From: RECM01 sp047921215
GTDB lineage: Bacteria; Bacteroidota; Rhodothermia; Balneolales; Cyclonatronaceae
Length of the DNA: 64,000 nucleotides
Direction: 5' to 3'
NCBI GenBank assembly: GCA_047921215.1
Contig: JBLRWO010000023.1
Location: forward strand, 1-64,000
The position numbers and the translations under genes are program-made. Of this stretch, positions 17,388-25,820 are shown piece by piece. Numbering within the stretch: the first letter of the stretch is position 1; the number at the start of each line of letters is the position of its first letter. Below the pieces are notes generated by a model. The model did not search any database. It was not told the origin of the DNA and saw only the letters and a program-made list of their open reading frames with translations.

Positions 17388-18320
17388 ATGAAAACTATCC
17401 TCTCTCTAACTGCTGTTCTGGCAATTCTGGTTTCCCTCTACATAGGGTTTCTTGCCCCAAAACCGGCTCAGGTTGCTCCGCCGGCAGCCGCAGCTGATGT
17501 TTCAGAACCACGCCTGATGCTCATCCGCAGCGACGATTTCGGCATGAGCCACGGGAAAAATATGGCCATAAAGGAGCTCATAGAGACCGGCATGCCCGTA
17601 TCCGTTTCAGTGATGTTTGCCTGCCCGTGGTGGAAAGAAGCCGTTGAAATTCTGCGGGAGCATCCCGATGTCTCGGTCGGGGTCCACCTCACCCTTAATG
17701 CCGAATGGCAACATTACCGGTGGGGGCCTGTACTTGGTCCGTCGGTCGTTCCCTCCCTGGTGGATGACGAGGGTTATTTCTTCCCCTCCCGGAGTGCCCT
17801 CTACGGTAACAATCCCGAGCTTACCGGGATTGAGGCAGAATTGCGTGCGCAGGTACAGCGGGCGGTTGATACCGGCCTGCAGATCGACTACCTCGACTAC
17901 CACATGGGTGCTGCTGTTCAGACCGCGGAAACCCGGGCTATTGTTGAGCAGATTGCCGAAGAGTTCGGGCTGGGCATATCCCGCTGGTTTGGCGAAGATG
18001 ACTCCAGTGTTACCTACACCGCCCCACTCGGCGAAAAAACCCAAGCGCTGGTCGACCGTGTGAACAACCTGAACCCCGATGCCGTAAATCTGCAGGTGGT
18101 GCATGTTGCACCGGCCCTTTCCGACATGAACGCCATGATCGACCTGAATCCCACCGGACCCCGCGACATGGCTGAACAGCGCCACGGAGAACTGCAGGCC
18201 CTACTTTCTCCCGAATTCCGGCAAGCCCTTCTACGCAACAACGTTAACCTGATTACCTATCGCGATCTGATCAACGAACGTGGCCTCAAAACCATGCAAA
18301 AACCACCACACTACAAATAG
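17388..18320 (+). CDS. ChbG/HpnK (YdjC)-family carbohydrate deacetylase, membrane-anchored or exported
   Basis: 310 residues. An N-terminal hydrophobic segment (LSLTAVLAILVSLYIGFLA) followed by a Pro/Ala linker acts as signal peptide or anchor. The catalytic domain shows IRSDDFGMSHG (Asp49-Asp50, metal and catalytic base), VGVHLTLNAEW and DYLDYHMG, the metal-binding motifs of YdjC-like deacetylases, which remove N-acetyl groups from chito-oligosaccharides or related glycans. Export is unusual for ChbG but common for envelope-associated members. Substrate unknown. It is followed by a repeat-rich intergenic region. Confidence 0.88.
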   Translation: MKTILSLTAVLAILVSLYIGFLAPKPAQVAPPAAAADVSEPRLMLIRSDDFGMSHGKNMAIKELIETGMPVSVSVMFACPWWKEAVEILREHPDVSVGVHLTLNAEWQHYRWGPVLGPSVVPSLVDDEGYFFPSRSALYGNNPELTGIEAELRAQVQRAVDTGLQIDYLDYHMGAAVQTAETRAIVEQIAEEFGLGISRWFGEDDSSVTYTAPLGEKTQALVDRVNNLNPDAVNLQVVHVAPALSDMNAMIDLNPTGPRDMAEQRHGELQALLSPEFRQALLRNNVNLITYRDLINERGLKTMQKPPHYK

Positions 18321-18336
18321 TGAAAAAAAGCTCGGT

Positions 18337-18397
18337 GTATAGAGGCTCCTTCGGGAGTCCGGAGCGCAGCGGAGGTCCCCGAAGAGTGCCTCTATAC
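18337..18397. repeat. 61-bp imperfect palindromic element
   Basis: Outer arms GTATAGAGGC (18337-18346) and GCCTCTATAC (18388-18397) are exact inverted repeats. Inside them TTCGGG/CCCGAA (18350-18355, 18378-18383) and TCCG/CGGA (18358-18361, 18370-18373) pair in register, so the whole unit can fold into one long hairpin. It has no T tract and lies 17 bases after the deacetylase stop. It resembles REP-type dispersed palindromes rather than a terminator. Confidence 0.75.
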
Positions 18398-18400
18398 TCC

Positions 18401-18432
18401 ATCCCTCCATCCCTCCATCCCCCTATCCCTCC
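18401..18432. repeat. 8-bp tandem repeat with G-quadruplex potential
   Basis: Four units of ATCCCTCC stand head to tail (18401-18408, 18409-18416, a variant ATCCCCCT at 18417-18424, 18425-18432). On the minus strand this gives five runs of three or more G within 31 bases (18403-18433), which fits the G3+N1-7 quadruplex pattern. It directly follows the palindromic element. Confidence 0.75.
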
Positions 18433-18556
18433 CTTAGCACCTCCAAAACACCAATTCCCCACACACCATCCACTCCGTGCACCCCGCTGTATATCAGCAC
18501 AGTGAACCTTGCGTCTCATACTTGATGCACACCCTGCTTCGTAATACCTTGAAACC

Positions 18557-19516
18557 ATGTCAAACTCCCTGAAAAAAATCACCCTCTATGCAGGGCTGCT
18601 GTTTCTGCTCTGGTTTGTGGTGGTACTGATTAACCAGACCGCCCAGGTGGTGACCCTTGCCGACCGGTTTCACCCGGTATTCGGTACATCCGTGCTGATA
18701 GCTCTCACCCTGGTTTATATCTTCCTGGCCCTGATGCCCGTCTGGCTCTATTTCAGGCTTCCTGAACCGTTGTTTATTCCCGATCCCGCGAATGAAGTTG
18801 AGCATAAACGGTACACTGACCGGCTCCGCAAGCGTCTGGAAAGCAACCCCCACATCAGAGATGCCGGCATCGATATGGCCAGGGAAGATGCACTGCCGCA
18901 GGCCCTGGCCACCCTTAACGGTCTCACCGATAAGGAGGTAAGGCAAACGGCTTCAGTAGTTTTCGTGAGCACGGCCGTCTCGCAGGCGGGAAAACTCGAC
19001 GGGTTTCTGGTGCTAATACTCATCAGCCGAATGCTTTGGCGGGTCATGCACATCTATAACCAGCGGCCGTCGCCCCGTGAGATTGTAAACGTGTATGTTA
19101 ATGTAACCGGAACCGCCCTGGTTGCCGCGGAAATAGGTGAAATTGATATCGGAGAACAGCTTGAACCGGTCATTGGTAATCTGATGGCGGCATCTGCAAC
19201 CGGAGCCGTGCCGGGTCTGCAGCAACTCTCCGGATTTGTAGCAAACAGCATGCTTGAGGGATCGATCAACGCTTTTCTGACCCTGCGCATGGGCGAAGTC
19301 GCCAAGCACTATTGCGGTTCTTTTGAACGCAAACCCCGCGGGGCCATCCGCCGGTCGGCCAGCCTGAACGCCGGTAAGCAGCTGGCATTTATCATCCGCG
19401 ACAGCGGCATGGGTGTAAGCCGCAAATTACTTGCCATGGGCAGGGAGAAATTTACCGCTGCAAGCTGGTGGGGCTTCTGGCGATCGACTGTTCAGGAAAA
19501 GGATGCGGGCGGCTGA
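18557..19516 (+). CDS. DUF697 (YcjF-like) inner-membrane protein
   Basis: 319 residues. Two N-terminal membrane helices (ITLYAGLLFLLWFVVVLI and TSVLIALTLVYIFLALM) precede a soluble region and a DUF697 block (VFVSTAVSQAGKLDGFLVL, ISRMLWRVMHIYNQRPS, VNVTGTALVAAEIGEIDI, NSMLEGSINAFLTLRMG), which holds further hydrophobic helices. YcjF/DUF697 proteins are often next to YcjX-like GTPases; none is present here. Role unknown. It stands alone, flanked by repeat-rich and otherwise empty intergenic DNA. Confidence 0.8.
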   Translation: MSNSLKKITLYAGLLFLLWFVVVLINQTAQVVTLADRFHPVFGTSVLIALTLVYIFLALMPVWLYFRLPEPLFIPDPANEVEHKRYTDRLRKRLESNPHIRDAGIDMAREDALPQALATLNGLTDKEVRQTASVVFVSTAVSQAGKLDGFLVLILISRMLWRVMHIYNQRPSPREIVNVYVNVTGTALVAAEIGEIDIGEQLEPVIGNLMAASATGAVPGLQQLSGFVANSMLEGSINAFLTLRMGEVAKHYCGSFERKPRGAIRRSASLNAGKQLAFIIRDSGMGVSRKLLAMGREKFTAASWWGFWRSTVQEKDAGG

Positions 19517-19907
19517 TATTTCGGAGCTTTGAAAGGTGACAACGATAGTGCTGTTAGTAAGCTTCGAATTAGGGAAGTACTGAACACGCGAACAATTGAA
19601 CAGCGAAGTGGTTTGGGAGGATCGATGTGATCGGTAGCCAGTAATTTTGTCCCTAAGTGGCAACACTATATAGGAAGATGTTACCGATAGCCCTGCTGAG
19701 TGTTACAACGCTATGCTTTCAAATTGTTCAATATTGAACCCTAATGAGCCATCGTAAGAATAATCTAATGCCCCTTTTTCTTAATAATTGGTAAGTTGAG
19801 CAGCAATGAGGCATATATTCATGCCCACACTGATAGTACCCTGCTGGCTGAACACAGGGCTTTCGACTCGATTGATACAATAAAAAAACTGCCTAAGGAG
19901 GTATTAT
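19517..19907. other. 391-bp gene-free region with a perfect 14-bp palindrome
   Basis: No coding region is supported. GTTCAATATTGAAC at 19726-19739 is an exact palindrome. The region ends with a very strong ribosome site (TAAGGAGG, 19893-19900) for the secreted protein at 19908. TACAAT at 19875-19880 could be a -10 element, but I see no matching -35. Confidence 0.5.
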
Positions 19908-22070
19908 ATGATAAGGACATCATCATATCTGATGCTGGTTCTCACTTTCTTTCTATTTTTTAACACCAGGGCTACCGCACAAATTTTTACCGATTTCGAA
20001 GCCAGCCTGGACGGCTGGACCGCCGTAGGCGATGGTCAGTTCTACCTGGAAGAAGGCACCGGAAACCCCGGCAATGTAATGCGCGTGGATGACGATGCCA
20101 CCGGAAATATGCTCTATGCCATTGCCCCGCGTCAGTTCCTGGGTGACTGGAGTAATGCAACGGAAGATGACTCCCTCTTTTATGATGTCTTTCTTACCCG
20201 CATTAACGGCAATCCTGTAAGTACATCGCGTATCTTCACAATTTCCGGGCCGGGCGGCCGCGCCTGGGGTTTGCTCGGATCTGCCTACAACGCGCCTGAC
20301 CAGCAATGGCGGCGGTATGTTATCAGTCTTAATCCGGACGACTGGGTCATGCAGTCCGGTACCTGGGAAGCACTCATACAGAACGTAACCCTGCTCGAAC
20401 TGACCGCTGAATTCATCGTCGGAGGAGAGTACGTGCGCCTCGATAATATCGGCCTGACCTTCACACCCGAAATTCAGAAACTGCAGGCCAATCTGCACAA
20501 CACGTTTGACCAGGGTGGTTTTGAGGGATGGATTTTTGAGAACGCAGGACCCGTATCCGTGCAGAATACCGGGGGCAATCCGGGCGGGTACCTTCGTATC
20601 GGCGATGCCAGCGGTGTCATTTCCAACGCCATCGCTCCACCAGCTTATCTCGGCGACTGGACCGATATCGACGGGCAGGCAGCTCTCAACTTCGACATAA
20701 ATATTATCAGTCATAGCGGGTCGCTGCTTGATCCCGATTTTTTTGTTCGCATTTCAGGACCGGGCGGAACGGCCCGCGTGGAGCTTCCCGCAGATATCGT
20801 TGAAGCCTATGCCAACTGGAAAACGTTTTCCTTCTTCATAAGCGAAAATGACTGGATTCTGGAGGAAGGAACCTGGGCAGGTCTGATGCAACAGGTTGAT
20901 GAACTCAGGATTACCGTTGAATACCTGGGATCAAGTGAGGTGATTGGTTTCGACAACCCCATGATTACCGACGCGCCGCCCGTAACGGATTTCACGGTAA
21001 CCAAACCATTCATTTTCCTGGGTGATTCCACTCAATTCAGGGATAATTCCCGTATGGCACCGTTCGAATGGAACTGGAGCTTTGGCGACGGAAACAGCTC
21101 AACCGATAAAAATCCATGGCATGAGTATACCGGCGGAGGACTGTATACGGTGGGGCTTAGCACAACAAACCGTTTCGGTATTACACCCCTTAAGAAAGAA
21201 AACTTCGTGGAGGTGGCCGGTATAACCGACTCCCTGTTGTTTGCCGATGATTTTTCTGCCGCCCCCATCCACCCTGCATGGACCCTTCTCGGGAACTGCA
21301 CCTGGGGAATTTCCGGCAGCACACTGGCCCAGACCAGTAATTACCACATACCCAACAATCTCAGAGGTGCATGCTTCGGCCTCACCGGCAGCCGCTACTG
21401 GGACGACTACTTGCTCGATGTCGATTTCCGGTCAACCGATGATGACGGCATAGGTGCCTTCTTCCGCTACCAGGATGCGGACAATTTTTATCTGTTTTTC
21501 TGGAGAGAGGAGATCGGACACCGCGCCCTGAAAAAATTCGTCGATGGTGTTGAGACCGACCTTATTGCCGATACCGCGTACTACGAAAGCAACCGCTGGT
21601 ACAACCTCAAAATTGATGCAACCGGTCCGGAAATTACCGTAAGGCTTGATGATGAAGTTTTGTTTAAAGTTACGGATTCGACCTTTACTGAAGGCAAGGC
21701 AGGCGTTTACTGCTGGGCCAACCAGTCGTCATACTGGGATAATTTCAAGGTAACCCGGACCAACATGGGTACAGGTACAAATCTGCCACTGTCAGACGAA
21801 GTACCCGCCGAAATCCGGCTGGATCAGAATTATCCCAATCCGTTCAACCCGTCAACCAACATCCGGTTTGCCGTTCAGCAACCCGAACAGGTAACCGTAA
21901 CGGTGTATGACATCACCGGACGGCGGGTCTCCACCCTTTTCAGTGGAACGAAACAGGCTGGCTGGCATGAAGTGGTATGGGACGCTTCTGGTTATGGCAG
22001 CGGTATCTATGTATACAGACTGCAGACTGGGTCGACGGTACTGACACGTAAGATGATGCTGATCAAATAG
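19908..22070 (+). CDS. T9SS type A-secreted modular surface protein (laminin-B-like, PKD, LamG-like)
   Basis: 720 residues. Domains in order: signal peptide (1-25, ending RATAQ); two related beta-sandwich modules of the laminin B/domain IV kind (about 27-190 and 200-355), each opening with a Gly-Trp phrase (SLDGWTAVGDG, GFEGWIFENAG) and containing FLGDW/YLGDW and ISGPGG; a PKD domain (about 360-435, FEWNWSFGDGNSS, HEYTGGGLYTVGLS); a concanavalin-like module (about 445-615, FADDFSAA, FFRYQDADNFYLFFW); and a type A sorting domain (about 640-720, LDQNYPNPFNPSTNIRF, GWHEVVWDASG). The last is cleaved on T9SS export. No enzyme domain is seen, so it is probably an adhesive or carbohydrate-binding surface protein. 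TAAGGAGG precedes the ATG. Confidence 0.9.
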   Translation: MIRTSSYLMLVLTFFLFFNTRATAQIFTDFEASLDGWTAVGDGQFYLEEGTGNPGNVMRVDDDATGNMLYAIAPRQFLGDWSNATEDDSLFYDVFLTRINGNPVSTSRIFTISGPGGRAWGLLGSAYNAPDQQWRRYVISLNPDDWVMQSGTWEALIQNVTLLELTAEFIVGGEYVRLDNIGLTFTPEIQKLQANLHNTFDQGGFEGWIFENAGPVSVQNTGGNPGGYLRIGDASGVISNAIAPPAYLGDWTDIDGQAALNFDINIISHSGSLLDPDFFVRISGPGGTARVELPADIVEAYANWKTFSFFISENDWILEEGTWAGLMQQVDELRITVEYLGSSEVIGFDNPMITDAPPVTDFTVTKPFIFLGDSTQFRDNSRMAPFEWNWSFGDGNSSTDKNPWHEYTGGGLYTVGLSTTNRFGITPLKKENFVEVAGITDSLLFADDFSAAPIHPAWTLLGNCTWGISGSTLAQTSNYHIPNNLRGACFGLTGSRYWDDYLLDVDFRSTDDDGIGAFFRYQDADNFYLFFWREEIGHRALKKFVDGVETDLIADTAYYESNRWYNLKIDATGPEITVRLDDEVLFKVTDSTFTEGKAGVYCWANQSSYWDNFKVTRTNMGTGTNLPLSDEVPAEIRLDQNYPNPFNPSTNIRFAVQQPEQVTVTVYDITGRRVSTLFSGTKQAGWHEVVWDASGYGSGIYVYRLQTGSTVLTRKMMLIK

Positions 22071-22158
22071 TGTCATACAAGCCTGACTTCAGGTAAACGT
22101 TTCATTTTCGTGGCGGTCCCATTCAAAACCTGACCGGCGCTGATACGGGGATTCACAG

Positions 22159-22917
22159 TTACCAGTCGGAACCGGTGGCAGTGCCGTCATTTCCAGGGTC
22201 TGTTTCTGGGGCCCGTTTTTCCGCCTTCATAAGGAAACCACGCCCTTCAATCTCCGACTCCACGGTGCCGGGCGACCCCAGGTACCAGACCCGGGTGCTG
22301 CCTGTGCCTTCTGCCCGGATCGTACGGACTGCATTTACGGTACTTGTTGAGATACCGGTTGACTTCAGCTGTACATAGAGCGCCTCAAGCGAGCCGGCAT
22401 TTACTACGCAGCGGCCATCCAGAACCAGGTTCAGCTGATCGACGAGGCCGGCCAGCTCCATGTGCATTGTCCCGGTTGAGCTGACCTCAAGGATGTCATT
22501 GTCGATGCCTGCAGCGACCAGTTTGTGGTTTCCCTGTGTTCTGATGTGAGAAATGTAGAGGGCACCTATAAGCAGGCGGACTGGCACGAAATTGGTGAAC
22601 CTTTCCTCTGTACGGATGTGCAGACTTCCCTCATCCACCGATGTTTTTACATACCGGGTAAGATTGTCATCAAGCTCAACGATAACGTAATGGAGCGAAT
22701 CGCGGACAACCTCAATGTTGTATGTTCCGGTTATCACGATCCGGGTGAACGGATCCAGCTCGCGGTAATCCTCAGCAATCCTGCCGGAACCGGTCTTTGT
22801 GAGTATCGTACTCTGACAACCGGCTGTCAGGAACATCAGCACCATAATTATGAAGTGAGTTACAACACGATTGTTTACCGGGTTTACTGTTCCCTTTTGC
22901 AGCAGGTACTTTTCCAT
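22159..22917 (-). CDS. DUF2807 (GIN-domain) lipoprotein
   Basis: 252 residues. A lipoprotein signal with lipobox FLTAGC (Cys34) leads into a right-handed beta-solenoid-like region typical of putative auto-transporter adhesin head GIN domains: REL-DPFTRIVITGTYNIEVV at the start, then repeating short strands (DNDILEVSSTGTMHMELAG, LNLVLDGRCVVNAGSL). This family is common in Bacteroidota-related genomes, with unknown function. It is convergent with the T9SS protein gene. Confidence 0.85.
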   Translation of the reverse strand: MEKYLLQKGTVNPVNNRVVTHFIIMVLMFLTAGCQSTILTKTGSGRIAEDYRELDPFTRIVITGTYNIEVVRDSLHYVIVELDDNLTRYVKTSVDEGSLHIRTEERFTNFVPVRLLIGALYISHIRTQGNHKLVAAGIDNDILEVSSTGTMHMELAGLVDQLNLVLDGRCVVNAGSLEALYVQLKSTGISTSTVNAVRTIRAEGTGSTRVWYLGSPGTVESEIEGRGFLMKAEKRAPETDPGNDGTATGSDW

Positions 22918-23046
22918 AGGATGTGAGTCTGATGATACGTTAAACGCTTTCCTTACGGTATCCGTCTATTACGGACAAACCGGTCTGTTGTTGTGTAAAC
23001 CACACCTCTGTGTCTGCATCTTGCCGGCCTGGTCCTGCACTGGCTG

Positions 23047-23754
23047 CTACGCCCCGAGGCTGAAACAGATATCATCAACCGGGGGGGCGAAGGTCTCCTG
23101 AAAAAACTCATAACTTACATCCATACTCACCATCTCCTTGATACCTGTATTCTCAATGGTTTCAAGGTACGTCTGGTAGCAATCAAGCGCCTTTCTTCCG
23201 GTTTCAACCTCATCATCTGTCGTGGCCACTATGCAATCTATCTCTTCGGCCTTTGATGTGTTCAGCCTGAAATGACCATTTGATTCGGTATCGGGTGAGA
23301 GTGTGTACAGTGCCAGCCTCCTGGGCATCCCTTCACCGCCCCTGAGCTCGCAGTAAACCCGTTTCACCACATTATGACATACCAGATGATCATGAAATCC
23401 GCTGATGCCATGCACGGCATAGGTTACCACCACATCGGGCCTGATTTTCATGATCTGCTCTTTAATCACATCTTCGATCTCCCGCGGATCCATCTCTTTC
23501 ATTCCGCTGTCGGGCAAGTCTGTAACAATCAATCCTGTTATGCCGATCACATCTGCGGCTGCCTTGAGCTCCCCGGCCCTAACCTCACCCATCTCTTCTA
23601 TGCTGAGATTGTATTTATGGCGTTGCCGGGTTGCACCGCCCTTAGTCAGGGTAAGGAGGTACACATCATGCCCTCTTTTTAACTGCTGCCTTATTGCAGG
23701 AGCCGGTCCGAACGATTCATCATCGGGATGAGGGAAAATGTAGAGTATTTTCAT
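23047..23754 (-). CDS. PIG-L/LmbE-family N-acetylglucosamine-type deacetylase
   Basis: 235 residues. HPDDE at residues 9-13 and a distal FHDHLVCH hold the zinc ligands of the PIG-L/LmbE fold. Members deacetylate GlcNAc-linked small molecules, for example in bacillithiol synthesis (BshB) or lipid modification. ATG 23754 is chosen because it places HPDDE at the normal distance; a TTG 39 bases upstream is possible. Whether it is a BshB for bacillithiol cannot be decided, because no bshA/bshC is in the window. It lies upstream of the GIN-domain gene on the same strand. Confidence 0.88.
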   Translation of the reverse strand: MKILYIFPHPDDESFGPAPAIRQQLKRGHDVYLLTLTKGGATRQRHKYNLSIEEMGEVRAGELKAAADVIGITGLIVTDLPDSGMKEMDPREIEDVIKEQIMKIRPDVVVTYAVHGISGFHDHLVCHNVVKRVYCELRGGEGMPRRLALYTLSPDTESNGHFRLNTSKAEEIDCIVATTDDEVETGRKALDCYQTYLETIENTGIKEMVSMDVSYEFFQETFAPPVDDICFSLGA

Positions 23755-23981
23755 TTTTTTAACTGACGTTTCTGAATAACTGTGATCCTTCAAAATAGCT
23801 TAAAATAGTACACCATGGTACCCGGGCATCACAACCTGCAGCATCTGTTTTTTTCTGATGTCTGTATCTCCCTGGCTGTTATTACTCATTACAGTTTAAT
23901 TTTCGGTTCAACTGCTCCATTTTTTCATTTACCCCATTTATTCAATAATTTGGTGCTTATTATTTTCAGTCAATCAACTGC

Positions 23982-25250
23982 TTGAAACGGTTCCTCTACA
24001 TCACCCCCTATTTCCCGCCCAATAACCGGGTAGGAGCCCTGCGCCCGCTGAAATTCGTGCGGCATATCCACCAGTTTGGCTGGGAACCGGTCATTTTCTG
24101 TGACATGAAGCTGAAAGACTCCGTCGATTCAGACCTGCTCCATCACATACCAGACAATCTGGATATTCACCGCACCTACAGTAACGGTGCTCCTTCGGCC
24201 TGGGATGCGTTTAAAAACGGTACATTCCCCATAAAAAAACAAAAAATTGCCGGTCCGGCCCGCACACGAAACCATTTCTGGAACAACCCCGAACTCATAC
24301 CCTATGGTGAGCACCTGGTGGATATTCCCGCCGCCATTCGAAACGGCCGCAAGATTCTGAAACATACCGACTGCAAGGCAATTGTTGCAAACATCGACCC
24401 CTTCGCGGCAGCCCATGTCGGGCATGTACTGGCCCGGGAATTTAACCTGCCCCTTGTTCCCGATTTCCGCGATCCCTGGGCGGTCTGTGAATTGCGCAGA
24501 CCTATGCGCCCGTTACCCGTCAGAAAACTGGTCGACCGGCTTGAGCGAAACATCATTCTCGGAAGCTCCTGTATCATCCTGAATACCGACACCGCACTCC
24601 GTGATTACCGCCAGCATTACAGTGATCTGGATCCGGCCAGGTTTACCTGCATCAGGAATTCAGGCGACAGAAATCTGATAAACCATGGGAAATCGGAGAA
24701 GCTGCCTTTCCGGTCGATGCTGTTCATGGGCAACCTGCGCAGATTCATTGACGGATTCGAGGTCCTGGATGTACTCGCCGAACTGAAGAATCGCGGCGTA
24801 AATCCGGATACTTTCCGGCTTGTGATCAGCGGTCAGGTTCTGCCCGAAACATATGAACGGGCACGTGCCCTCGGAGTAGAAGATATGATACACCCTGTCG
24901 ACCCGGTTCCCTATACCCATGTCTACCCGCTTATGATGTCGGCCGATATTCTTCTCGTAATTGCACACAATTCGGCACAGAGGATACCGGCCAAATTCTA
25001 CGACTATGCAACTACGGGTAAACCGATCATTGCCATATCGGAAAATACTGAACTCAACCGTATGGTGAAACGGTGTAATGGCCGCTCTTTCGGCTTCGAT
25101 TCCACAAAACCGATGGCAGACTATATTCAGGCTGTACCCGGCGAGAGCAAACCTGATCAAACCGCATCAACAGCCGGGAATATGTTTTCCGCTGAAGAAG
25201 GAAGCAGGGCCCTGGCCGGTATTTTGAATAAAATCACATATACTGACTGA
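23982..25250 (+). CDS. Glycosyltransferase, GT4-like (GT-B fold)
   Basis: 422 residues from a TTG start (no upstream ATG fits, and FLYITPYFPPNNRVGALRP is the usual family N-terminus). The N-terminal acceptor half contains VPDFRDPWAV. The C-terminal half shows LFMGNLRRFIDGFEVLDVL, FRLVISGQVLP and IPAKFYDYATTGKPIIAISE, the donor-binding region of GT4-like enzymes. It likely transfers a sugar to an envelope glycan or exopolysaccharide. It is first of a plus-strand run with two membrane proteins, an SDR and an MFS transporter. Sugar and acceptor are unknown. Confidence 0.86.
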   Translation: MKRFLYITPYFPPNNRVGALRPLKFVRHIHQFGWEPVIFCDMKLKDSVDSDLLHHIPDNLDIHRTYSNGAPSAWDAFKNGTFPIKKQKIAGPARTRNHFWNNPELIPYGEHLVDIPAAIRNGRKILKHTDCKAIVANIDPFAAAHVGHVLAREFNLPLVPDFRDPWAVCELRRPMRPLPVRKLVDRLERNIILGSSCIILNTDTALRDYRQHYSDLDPARFTCIRNSGDRNLINHGKSEKLPFRSMLFMGNLRRFIDGFEVLDVLAELKNRGVNPDTFRLVISGQVLPETYERARALGVEDMIHPVDPVPYTHVYPLMMSADILLVIAHNSAQRIPAKFYDYATTGKPIIAISENTELNRMVKRCNGRSFGFDSTKPMADYIQAVPGESKPDQTASTAGNMFSAEEGSRALAGILNKITYTD

Positions 25251-25313
25251 AATACTATACAGTATTCCACGAAACTCTTTATTATCTGTGATCCTATACT
25301 GACCTAATCTGAC

Positions 25314-25820
25314 ATGGAAGAAACTCAGGAAAAACCGCTTCAACGCTCAATCCGGATCATGATTGCTACCATCCTGGTGTTTGGCATACTCGTTGCCACT
25401 CATCTCGGTGAATTCTGGCCATTCAGCATTTTTCCAATGTTTTCTCAGGCTGGAAACCCGTGGACCCGGTCCATGGCAATGGATGTGACCGGCTATACCA
25501 ACGATGATGTATGGACACTTACCGTTGTGGATGATCTGCCGGGTGAGCACTTTTCGATGCGGGCACACGGCGTGGATCAAATCGACTACTCGAATTTTGT
25601 TTCCAAAACGCGTGACTGGAATCCCGTTCGTGTGCAGGCACTCAGGAACATGCTGGGCGAAAACATTCTTGAAAACCGCCGGTTGATGATCTATAAAGTG
25701 CGGGGCGAACTCATTAACAGCGATTCTGTTGCCATTGAGGCCACACCCATGCTGTTGCTGGAACCCGACACGACGCTGTTCAATCCCAACCTCCCCCCTT
25801 CATTTTATTTCAGGGATTAG
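25314..25820 (+). CDS. Hypothetical single-pass membrane protein coupled to HTTM-like gene
   Basis: 168 residues. One N-terminal membrane helix (RIMIATILVFGILVATHLGEFWPF) is followed by an exported domain (WTLTVVDDLPGEHFSMRAHG, VRVQALRNMLGENILENRRL) with no motif I know. Its stop overlaps the GTG start of the next gene by one base (TAGTG), so the two products are translationally coupled and probably form a unit. Family unknown to me. Confidence 0.72.
   Translation: MEETQEKPLQRSIRIMIATILVFGILVATHLGEFWPFSIFPMFSQAGNPWTRSMAMDVTGYTNDDVWTLTVVDDLPGEHFSMRAHGVDQIDYSNFVSKTRDWNPVRVQALRNMLGENILENRRLMIYKVRGELINSDSVAIEATPMLLLEPDTTLFNPNLPPSFYFRD

Noticed and set aside
18401..18433. CRISPR array at the ATCCCTCC repeats
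   Set aside because: Units are 8 bases with no spacers and no cas genes are present.
18320..18505. Short open frame after the deacetylase gene
   Set aside because: It consists of the palindromic element and the tandem 8-bp repeat, translated as low-complexity Pro/Ser.
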